This document shows positions 6,801 to 14,100 of a stretch of 14,617 bases of DNA, in pieces. This DNA is from CAYNTG01 sp964400105 (GTDB taxonomy: Bacteria; UBP14; UBA6098). Each line of letters begins with the position of its first letter. The first letter of the stretch is position 1. Both the position numbers and the translations under genes were made by a program. A model generated the notes under the pieces. It was not told where the DNA came from. It saw only the letters and a program-made list of their open reading frames with translations, and ran no database searches. The stretch is from NCBI GenBank assembly GCA_964400105.1, contig CAYNTG010000059.1:1-14617 (forward strand), in the 5' to 3' direction.

Positions 6801-8516
6801 TCATTTCAGATATACGATGCGTTTCGTAATCTCTGCGTCCCCCCGGTCGGTGAGCTGGTCGAAATAGTCGAACCGCGCCTGCACGAAATAGACGCCGGAG
6901 GGGAGGGTAGGGGCGGGTCGCCAGACGATCTCCGTAGGGGCGAGGTCTCCTCGCCCGTTTGCCGATGGGACGGGAGACCCGTCCCCTACGGAATTGTCAT
7001 AAACGATTCTGCCGTTTATATCGAATATCTCGATTCGTAGAGACGTTGCATGCAATGTCTTTACGGAAATGGAAATCGCCGAATTGAATGGGTTCGGATA
7101 GGCGGTAATCGTCATATCGCGTGGCCGGATCGAGCTTTCGCCTATACCGAGTCCGAAAAAGAGCCACGGAAATGGCCGGATGCGAAACGACATATCCTCC
7201 GGCACGTATGGCCTCGAGGACAGCCAGAGGAACGGCGCGCTTTTGGCCTCGACGAAGCAGATGAGATTATCGAGCGCATACTCTGGAACATTTGGAAAGC
7301 TCACTTTATACAGCGACGGCGGCCCGATGTCGAATATCATAGGCACGCTCTGGAATGTCCACGCCGAATCGGTGCTGAACCACAAAACGACGTCGTCCGT
7401 GACCCAAAATGAGGCCGGGACATTCGAAACGGCGACGATGCTGTCGCCTTCGACATCGAGCGACAGTGTCGGAATTTGCGGCACGGGAATGCCGGTGCGA
7501 AGCAGCGTGAGGATCGAGTTTGTTGTGCCGAGAATTCGGCCATAAAAGGTATCCGTATTGTCGAAGCTTTCGTAATCGACGGTTAGGCCATATGGCGTAT
7601 AATAGCAGTGGTGGTCGAAGTTCGCGACGATCTCGAGGCGTGCGTTTGTGCCGTCGAGAGCGCCATAGATGCTGTTCACACAGTCGAGCGGCTCGAATTC
7701 ATCCTGAGAGCCTACGATGAGGACGGTCCAGCCGTGGAGAAATTCGACATAATTGATCGGAGCGATATATCTTTGGAGGAACGTCGTATTCGAGTCGCCG
7801 AGTGTGTAGCCCGATTCACTGAATATATCGATAATCCATCCCGAATCGGCGGCACCGCACTCGAAATCGGTCTGCGGGATTATCGGTACGCAGAAGGACA
7901 TCCTGCTATCGACGCCGTTCGCAATAAACGCGGCATCGGCCCCGCCGGAGAATCCCAAAGCGCAGAGCCAGTCGGTGTCGATCATCGGAAGGTGCTCCAT
8001 ATATGTGATCCCGCGCATCGTGGCGTATGCGAACTGGTAAAAATGATTATTCCTCGGATCGGGATACGACCTCACGAGGTTGGGAAGATGATATGCGCTT
8101 CCGCCGGTCGAGGTGCCATGGCCGGGCGCGCTTATAGCGAGGGCGAAACATGCCAATCCGGCGGAAAAGGTTTCCGCCATCTCCAGTTCGCCGTCCATGA
8201 TAATGCCGTGGTTTATCACGAAGCCGGGCATGTTCGACAGGAACGTTGGATATGCGAAAAATGCCTGTATTCTGAGGGTTCCGCTGTCGCCGCCGAACGA
8301 CGAGAATCGAATCTCGCCGACCCGCAGATCGACAAGATCGATGCCGAGTGGATTAAGGATGGAGGTGTCGGCTACCCATAGTGTTTCGACATCCATCCAC
8401 GAAGGATCGACTATCGAATCCACGTTCCATAGATCGAGAACGCCCTCCGCGCAGAGCGGCGCGGCAATTATCAGAATGAACAAAATCGGTATTGTAAGAT
8501 TGGGCGCTTTAGGCAT
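6801..8516 (-). CDS. Secreted alpha/beta-hydrolase with T9SS type A sorting domain
   Basis: This is a 571-residue protein. Residues 1-23 are a signal peptide (hydrophobic ILFILIIAAP core ending CA). An alpha/beta-hydrolase fold covers about 60-340. The nucleophile elbow is GFSGG with Ser190; a probable oxyanion-hole HG is at 103-104 (VINHGI). The likely acid is Asp272 (VGSQDEF) and the likely base His302 or His303 (FDHHCYY). The layout resembles dienelactone hydrolase or acetyl-xylan-esterase-like enzymes, so an esterase is the best guess; the substrate is unknown. A beta domain spans about 350-455. The sorting domain is about 475-571 (YPNPFNSA, RIEIFDINGR, GVYFVQA, KRIVYLK). An AGAGGG site lies 12 bases before the ATG. 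The sorting-domain coding region carries element E, element D and perhaps a third insertion. It is likely exported to the cell surface together with the C25 peptidase and propeller protein. Confidence 0.88.
   Translation of the reverse strand: MPKAPNLTIPILFILIIAAPLCAEGVLDLWNVDSIVDPSWMDVETLWVADTSILNPLGIDLVDLRVGEIRFSSFGGDSGTLRIQAFFAYPTFLSNMPGFVINHGIIMDGELEMAETFSAGLACFALAISAPGHGTSTGGSAYHLPNLVRSYPDPRNNHFYQFAYATMRGITYMEHLPMIDTDWLCALGFSGGADAAFIANGVDSRMSFCVPIIPQTDFECGAADSGWIIDIFSESGYTLGDSNTTFLQRYIAPINYVEFLHGWTVLIVGSQDEFEPLDCVNSIYGALDGTNARLEIVANFDHHCYYTPYGLTVDYESFDNTDTFYGRILGTTNSILTLLRTGIPVPQIPTLSLDVEGDSIVAVSNVPASFWVTDDVVLWFSTDSAWTFQSVPMIFDIGPPSLYKVSFPNVPEYALDNLICFVEAKSAPFLWLSSRPYVPEDMSFRIRPFPWLFFGLGIGESSIRPRDMTITAYPNPFNSAISISVKTLHATSLRIEIFDINGRIVYDNSVGDGSPVPSANGRGDLAPTEIVWRPAPTLPSGVYFVQARFDYFDQLTDRGDAEITKRIVYLK
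6836..6874. repeat. Possible third in-frame insertion in the hydrolase sorting domain
   Basis: Between ARF and EITKRIVYLK the hydrolase has about nine more residues than the peptidase has between ARI and MMKRVVFIK. The extra DNA contains GGTCGGTGAGC (6845-6855) and the direct repeat GTCGAA (6858-6863 and 6867-6872). It resembles dispersed GTCGAA/GGTGAGC-type repeats known in many bacterial genomes, but it forms no clean palindrome here. Confidence 0.35.
6932..6991. repeat. In-frame paired-hairpin palindromic element D
   Basis: The outer arms CCGTAGGGG (6932-6940) and CCCCTACGG (6983-6991) pair perfectly over 9 bp. Inside are GGGCGAGG (6938-6945) with CCTCGCCC (6949-6956), and GGGACGGG (6967-6974) with CCCGTCCC (6978-6985), both perfect 8-bp stems with three-base loops. 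It encodes about SVGDGSPVPSANGRGDLAPT between DINGRIVYDN and EIVW of the hydrolase. The architecture matches element B, although the stem sequences differ. Confidence 0.87.
7036..7065. repeat. In-frame 30-bp palindrome, element E
   Basis: CGTAGAGACGTTGCA (7036-7050) is followed directly by its near-complement TGCAATGTCTTTACG (7051-7065); 13 of 15 positions pair, and both exceptions are C-to-T changes that can still form G-T pairs. It belongs by appearance to the GTAGAGACG...CGTCTCTAC palindromes scattered in cyanobacterial and other genomes. In the hydrolase it encodes about VKTLHATSLR, between ISIS and IEIFD. Confidence 0.75.
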
Positions 8517-8561
8517 GATATAATGAACCCTCTGTTCTCTTTGTTTTTAAAGGACAACTAT

Positions 8562-8591
8562 ATAAAATACCGATACGGCGGATTTTTTCAA
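8562..8591 (-). promoter_or_regulatory. Candidate promoter for the hydrolase gene
   Basis: On the minus strand there is TTGAAA (8591-8586), an 18-base spacer and TTTTAT (8567-8562), the latter matching four of six consensus positions. It lies in the 119-base gap after the ABC gene and would give a leader of about 40 bases. Confidence 0.3.
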
Positions 8592-8635
8592 GTGGTCGAA
8601 ATCGCGTTTTTATCGAATTTTCATATGTGTACTAG

Positions 8636-9406
8636 TCAGCCTTCTATGATTTCGTTGTCGAGGTCTTCGGGAAAAAAGACCTCGCGGATTCCGCCCGTGA
8701 TCTCGAGGATTTTTCTTTCGAGATTTTCGGTGGATGCTCCCGGAAGTATCTCGATCAGCCTACCCGTGGATATCAGCCCTATTCGCGAACAAAGTTCGGC
8801 TGCGACACCGAGCGTATGCGTGCTCATGAAAACGGTCGCACCGCGATCGACGAGTTTTAGCAGGATATCCTTGACGAGTCGCTGCGATTGCGGATCGAGG
8901 CCAACCATCGGCTCGTCGATAACGATCAGGTCCGGGTTGTGAAGGAACGCCGACGCCATGACTATTTTCTGGCGCATTCCGTGGGAATATTCGCCTGCGA
9001 AATCGTCGCCCCAATTATCGATTCCGAAAAGCTCGAATAGCCATTCGATCCGGCTTTTGACCAGCTCATCGGGCATGTCGTAAAGGCCTCCGACGAGGTT
9101 GAGGAATTCGCGTCCGGTTAGTTTATCGTAAATGTATGGCGAATCTGGGATATATCCCACGATCCGCTTTGCCTTTTCCGGCTCCTTTTGGACATCGATT
9201 CCATCGACGAGCACCCTGCCCCCGGTCGGTTTTGCGAGTCCGGTAATCATCTTGATAGTTGTGGTCTTGCCGGCTCCGTTTGGGCCGAGGAATCCAAAAA
9301 ATTCGCCCCTGTCTATCGAAAGGTCGAGGCTATCGACGGCGAGGGTCTTGCCGTAGTCCTTCGAGATATCGATAAGTTCGATCATCGGGCCGTTATTGTT
9401 GCTCAA
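8636..9406 (-). CDS. ABC transporter ATP-binding protein
   Basis: The protein is 256 residues from the TTG start, a typical size for a stand-alone ATPase subunit of an ABC exporter of the CcmA/NatA type. Numbered from that start, it has Walker A GPNGAGKTT (41-49), the ABC signature YSHGM (140-144), Walker B LIVIDEP (160-166, catalytic Glu165), a D-loop (GLD) and an H-loop with His197 (STHT). The Q-loop region reads GYIPDSPYIYDKLTGREFL, with Pro-Asp in place of the usual Gln, as in many CcmA/NatA-type subunits. The C-terminal 45 residues form the short acidic tail common in this group. TTG at 9406 is preferred because AAGGAG lies six bases upstream; the in-frame ATG at 9427 has no such site. 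The gene overlaps the transglutaminase-like gene by 14 bases, implying coupled translation. No permease gene is present on either side, so its membrane partner must be encoded elsewhere. Confidence 0.92.
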   Translation of the reverse strand: MSNNNGPMIELIDISKDYGKTLAVDSLDLSIDRGEFFGFLGPNGAGKTTTIKMITGLAKPTGGRVLVDGIDVQKEPEKAKRIVGYIPDSPYIYDKLTGREFLNLVGGLYDMPDELVKSRIEWLFELFGIDNWGDDFAGEYSHGMRQKIVMASAFLHNPDLIVIDEPMVGLDPQSQRLVKDILLKLVDRGATVFMSTHTLGVAAELCSRIGLISTGRLIEILPGASTENLERKILEITGGIREVFFPEDLDNEIIEG

Positions 9407-10907
9407 TATCATCTCCTTCGGAAGCATATTCTACATCGATATAAGACATTTGTGCATCGCCAAATCGAAGCAACGCGAGCATCTGTTCAAGGTCGCCGGA
9501 TGTAAGTTTAACATGTGTCGCATCGACCGGGTGTTGACCGAGAGTTGCATCGAACGAGTGCCATTGGCCATCGGCGAATGCCTGTGCCCATGCGTGATAG
9601 AAGAAATATCCGTCCATATATAATAGCCCGACGTTCATCCTCGATGGAATTCCCAGAGACCTCGCGAGCGCCAAGAAAAGCGTCGTGTGCTCGTTGCAAT
9701 CGCCACGCATCTTCTTCAGCACATCGACAGCCGAAGGTATCGACGCGGTGAGGCTTTTGTCCATTTTCTTGAAAAGGTAATCGTTGATTGCGATAAGCCT
9801 TTCGAGGTCGGTGTCCGCTTTTTTGGTAATCTTCTTTGCGGCGGCCACGATGCGTCGGTCGCGGCATTGTATCTGCGCCGTCTCGGCGGTGTCTTCGGGA
9901 ACAATTTTCGGGAAAATAGAATCGCGCTCGATCCCTCTGGAATCGACGATAAGTATCTCGCTGTCGGGGTTCCACGACTGGTTGAAATCGTCGAGATCGA
10001 AGAGGCCGGTCTCGAGGCCATCGATGCGCATCTCGAAACGGACGGCATCGCGAGGACGCTCGATTACTTTCACCCCCAGCGGCAACGAAAACTCGGTGAG
10101 AAGATCGATCGAGCCGCCTCCACGGATATCGAAGTTTAGCGCTTTTTCCCTATCCTCGAGGACAGACATGAAGCCCTCCTGGGTTTTCTCCATGAGCAAT
10201 GTTCCCGATGTGTCGATGAACATCGTGGTTAGCATCGTGCCGTAGAAAAGATGGACCACCCAGACATGTCTGTTTCCGAAGAGGTTGAGGTGGTCTTCGC
10301 CGACAACATTCACGGAGAACGATCTCGTTGAAGCGGTCATCGGGTCGAATGTTTGCAGCTTGAAACGCCCCTTCTTAAAACCCTGACGCTTGACAATTTT
10401 CGGGATAACTGTCGATACATAGATATCCCCTTCTATCGGATAAGACGATCTGTGGCTTCCGGAGGGCGTCGTTATCTCGACGTTCAGGGCATTCTTCACT
10501 ATCGCGGCGTTGACTGTGGTGTTATATCCGCCGCTCGAAAAATCGAAGCTCAGCATCTTCGTTCTAAGGCTGTCATCGACGGTAATTATCGCCTCGGAAG
10601 TGATCTCCTGCTCGATCCCGCCGACGGGCAACTTGTAAAAACTTGTTTCGTGGAACATCGAGCCGCTGCCGAGCTTTTGCTCGATAACGCTGTTATATCC
10701 GATCTTTTCCCCCCGGAATGTAACGGAATAATAGCTTTCCGAAACGATTTCGCCCGTTTCGACAATGTTTAACTCCGGCAATTCGATCTTTTCCGCGCCT
10801 CTGCCTCTATCGACGAAAATCAGAACCATCGCGGCCCAAAACAGCAGAACGATAGCCACTACGAACGGTCTTAGCCTCTTCCATGTTTTGCGGTGTTTAT
10901 TCGACAT
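9393..10907 (-). CDS. Membrane-anchored transglutaminase-like (papain-fold) protein
   Basis: This is a 504-residue protein. A basic N-terminus is followed by one transmembrane helix (about 13-32, FVVAIVLLFWAAMVLIFV), which would place the rest outside the cytoplasm. Residues of about 50-330 are beta-rich and not recognised. The transglutaminase-like core is at about 365-465 and shows the full triad in order: Cys404 (RGDCNEHT), His438 (FFYHAW) and Asp453 (SFDATLGQ). Bacterial members of this fold are mostly peptidases or amidases rather than cross-linking enzymes, so proteolysis or peptide processing is the likelier role (family knowledge). The gene overlaps the start of the ABC ATPase gene. 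No Shine-Dalgarno precedes the ATG, but a TATAAT ends eight bases before it, so the transcript may be leaderless. It is divergent from the GH57-like gene. Confidence 0.88.
   Translation of the reverse strand: MSNKHRKTWKRLRPFVVAIVLLFWAAMVLIFVDRGRGAEKIELPELNIVETGEIVSESYYSVTFRGEKIGYNSVIEQKLGSGSMFHETSFYKLPVGGIEQEITSEAIITVDDSLRTKMLSFDFSSGGYNTTVNAAIVKNALNVEITTPSGSHRSSYPIEGDIYVSTVIPKIVKRQGFKKGRFKLQTFDPMTASTRSFSVNVVGEDHLNLFGNRHVWVVHLFYGTMLTTMFIDTSGTLLMEKTQEGFMSVLEDREKALNFDIRGGGSIDLLTEFSLPLGVKVIERPRDAVRFEMRIDGLETGLFDLDDFNQSWNPDSEILIVDSRGIERDSIFPKIVPEDTAETAQIQCRDRRIVAAAKKITKKADTDLERLIAINDYLFKKMDKSLTASIPSAVDVLKKMRGDCNEHTTLFLALARSLGIPSRMNVGLLYMDGYFFYHAWAQAFADGQWHSFDATLGQHPVDATHVKLTSGDLEQMLALLRFGDAQMSYIDVEYASEGDDIEQQ
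9413..9418 (-). promoter_or_regulatory. Shine-Dalgarno site that fixes the TTG start of the ABC ATPase
   Basis: AAGGAG on the minus strand lies six bases before the TTG at 9404-9406, inside the last codons of the transglutaminase-like gene. It makes TTG the best start over the ATG 21 bases upstream (9427) and the ATG downstream at 9385. Confidence 0.7.
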
Positions 10908-10915
10908 TTAAAGCA

Positions 10916-10921
10916 ATTATA
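10916..10921 (-). promoter_or_regulatory. TATAAT -10 element close to the transglutaminase-like start codon
   Basis: The minus strand carries a perfect TATAAT eight bases before the ATG at 10907. The matching -35 region is weak (ATTGCA at 10944-10939 with a 17-base spacer). Initiation at the usual distance would fall within one or two bases of the ATG. Confidence 0.4.
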
Positions 10922-10967
10922 GCTATTCTCATCTATCCTGCAATCGTTTATTGGCTTTAAAGGCCGA

Positions 10968-11040
10968 GGCCGGCGCGGGTGAGGTTGTGTGAAGGGGTGG
11001 GATTTTTGCGTTCGAAGGAACCGCAAAAATCGTGCCGGCC
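10968..11040. repeat. Nested inverted repeat between the divergent genes
   Basis: The outer arms GGCCGGC (10968-10974) and GCCGGCC (11034-11040) enclose a perfect 10-bp inner pair, GATTTTTGCG (11001-11010) and CGCAAAAATC (11022-11031). The inner stem can extend through TTC/GAA with one bulge. No T tract follows the stem directly on either strand. It could be a dispersed palindromic element, a small structured RNA or a double-ended terminator. The rest of the 276-base gap holds only the candidate promoters of the two genes. Confidence 0.6.
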
Positions 11041-11107
11041 GGAGGTTTGCGGCTGCGGTTTTTCTTGGCACAGTCTTACACGACTCGCTCGTTCTCCATT
11101 TTACCGT

Positions 11108-11136
11108 TTTAAAGCGGTTGAAAAGTCACATATAAT
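11108..11136 (+). promoter_or_regulatory. Candidate promoter for the GH57-like gene
   Basis: TTTAAA (11108-11113), a 17-base spacer and a perfect TATAAT (11131-11136) precede the start codon by about 47 bases. The -35 matches four of six consensus positions. A GAGG Shine-Dalgarno at 11172-11175, eight bases before the ATG, completes a normal leader. Confidence 0.4.
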
Positions 11137-11183
11137 GATGTAGATTCAAGGATAATCTTACATATTTTATCGAGGTTTGCGAA

Positions 11184-14100
11184 ATGAAGCACATTCCTAT
11201 TTTGTTGACACTGATATCGGTTGTGTTATTTGCTTTGCCGCAGGGCTTTCCCCCGGGCGCGATGCCGCGCGAGGCCCTCGTGGGCGTCGATCCCCTGGAA
11301 TCCGCCGATGGGAATATCATTCCTGCGGGGGACATTTTTTCGTGCTATTTCGACGGCGAGCGTCTTCGCGTGCGGCTTCCGATGATGGTCGATTTTGTCA
11401 CGAAGGCGAACGAGTTCGAACGACTCGGTGTTCATCTGGAGATAGATTTGGGCGACGAGATTTCGATAAACATCGCGCCATCCAGCGCGGTTCGGGCATC
11501 GCAGCGCGGCGCAATAGAACTGGTCGATGTGGATTTCATGCCCGAATTCGGGACGATAGATCTTTTTTTCAATAGCGAAATAATCCCGCGACCGCGAATT
11601 TCGATTCGCACCCGTTGTCGAGGCGAGATTATCGACGAGGCGATATTCGGCCTCGAAGAACCGGAATACACCGACGCGCACTGCGCATTCGTGCATCACG
11701 GCAACCAGTCGCTTTCATACACCGATGTCCTTCGCGGGCGATCCGGTGCGGAGGCTTCGAGCGGTTTCGACGAGATTCTCGAGGTTCACCAGCTATATTC
11801 GCTTCCGGGAAATTTCCATATGAGCGGAACGATCCAATCCGGCGCGGCGTGGTATGACCCGGATTTTAATACGTGGCTCGCCGACGGTGTGGATTCGGGT
11901 TGGGTCGAGATGCTTTCGAGCGCTTACGCACAGCATATTATGCCGTTTGTTTCCGACGAGATGAACGATTGGTCGGTTGCTATCGAGGGCGACATGGTCT
12001 TGTATCGCTACGGTTTTGAGCCGCGCGTGGCGTGGGTTCCGGAGCGCACATTCCTCGATGGACCCGGCGGGGATTATCCGAACGCGGGCGTATCCGATTG
12101 GATCGCCGACGATTTTATCGATAACGACATATGGGCGGTCATCCTCGACGATAATATTCACCTGAGTGGCCACGACAATCACCGGATTCACACGCAATCC
12201 GGCAGCACGCTGAGGTTGATCCCGCGCGACGAAACATTCACAGGCGCTTTGCACGCTGGCGATTGGGGTTCTGCTTTAGCTATATTGCAGGGGCTTGGCT
12301 CATCCACGACCGGCGATTATCGCATTGTCGTTTATGCCGACGATTGGGAGATGGCCGCCGAGATGGGGGAGTGGGCATCGAGCATGTCCACCGCGCTCGA
12401 CGCCTATGAGAGGATGCTTTGGGAATGCTCCATCGAATCCTCGTGGCTCCATGTCTGGAAACTCACCGATGCCGTTTTGAACACGAATTTCGACGGCGAA
12501 ACTTTTACGATATATTACGGCTCGCATGGCTCTATCGGCGGCATCGAAGGCTACGGCGGAGCTTCGGGCGGAGTAGGCAACCAATGGTATTTGGATTGGG
12601 CGGGCTATGCCAGTCCCTCCGACCATCGCGGCCATAATTTCGGGACTATCTGGAACGACGCGAAGAATAATCTCCTCACATGCGTCGATAACAACACCTC
12701 GCAGGCCGGTTGGTTTGTGCTGATGTCAAATCTTTACGAAACCGGCTGGCACGACGGCCTCGGCGGCGCGATCTCCGGTTGGGAGATGAAGCACTCGACG
12801 CACATCAAGAACGCGAATACCTATGCCGAAGGATCGCGATGGGCCGCAGATAGCGCCTTTCCGGATTGCGGCGCGATTTACGATGATTGGGACGACGACG
12901 GCGACGACGAAATTGTGATTTACAACAACCGTGTTTGCGCGGTGTTCGAGCATATCGGCGGGCGCGGACATTATATTTTCGCAAAGGGTGGCACCGCCGG
13001 CTGGGAAGGCTCCATCGCCGGCAACTGCAACGCATATTGGGAAGGCACCGAGGGCGATTACAACGATGCAAACCATATCGCGCCGCTGTCCGATGTCGCG
13101 GTCGGAAGCTACGACTATCAGCATAACCTGTATTCATCGAGCGTCGATTATTCCACGACCGATTCAGCGCAAATAACACTGGGTTCATATCTACTTAAAA
13201 AAACAATCAAAGTGAAAGCCGACCAGTCATACATGCAGGTTCATTACGACACCGGCCCGGATAATACATATATCAAAAGCGGATTCACGCCCGATCTCGT
13301 CGATGTCGTTTGGAATTGCGAGGTCGATCGCCTTTGGGGAACCGGCTATTGCGGTTTTTACAATCCAAACACGCACGCTTCGGCGGCGATAGTCTATGGC
13401 GGCGGCGGCGCGAGCCATTCCACCGAATTCCAATCGACGATTTTGAAGGGCGACGAGGTGACCGGCCGCGGCGGATTCGGATTTTATGTTTTCGCGGGCG
13501 AGCTTGACGATGTCGCGGGTTTGACGTCGGCGACTTTGAACGCCCTCGCCGCCGGTTTGACGGACAATTTTCCGCCACGCGCCTACTACGCAAGCTATCA
13601 CCCCGGTTCCGATGTCATGGAAATATCGTTCGGCGACCTCGTGCGATTCGACGAAGTTGAGATGGCGAATATCGGTGTCGATGGCGACGGCGACGGTGTT
13701 GCCGATGTCCTGCTCGATGTTGATTGCACAGTCATCAACACCGCCGATGCGCGGCACATCCGAATTCAGATTTCTCCGGCGAAGGCATCGGCTATCGAGG
13801 CGCTTTCCATGACCGATCCGCACCTTTACCTTCTGGCGAATGCGTTCGTGGATGTCCTCGGCAATGGGAATCTTACGCAAACCGCCACTGTCGGCGACGC
13901 GGTGGTTTTCAATGTCCTGCCGAACACGAGCATCACAATCGATGGCTGGATCGACACGACCGAGTGGGTGTCCGCCACGCGCGTCCTCGACGACCCGGAC
14001 ACGGATTCCGAATGGGGCATTACCAACGAGATTTACGACCTAAATCTCTTCTGGGACGCGACTTATCTGTATCTCGGGCTTCACGGGGTGAAGGAATCGG

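Noticed and set aside
7608..8381. A 257-codon plus-strand open frame opposite the hydrolase gene.
   Set aside because: It is antisense to a well-supported alpha/beta-hydrolase coding region, shows no recognisable domain and has no ribosome-binding site.
10871..11071. A 66-codon minus-strand open frame spanning the nested inverted repeat.
   Set aside because: It overlaps the start of the transglutaminase-like gene in another frame, lacks a ribosome-binding site, and its Pro/Arg-rich sequence comes from the inverted-repeat DNA.
11118..11136. TTGAAA followed by TATAAT as a promoter pair.
   Set aside because: Only seven bases separate the two hexamers, so they cannot act together as a sigma-70 promoter; a TTTAAA at the right distance was used instead.
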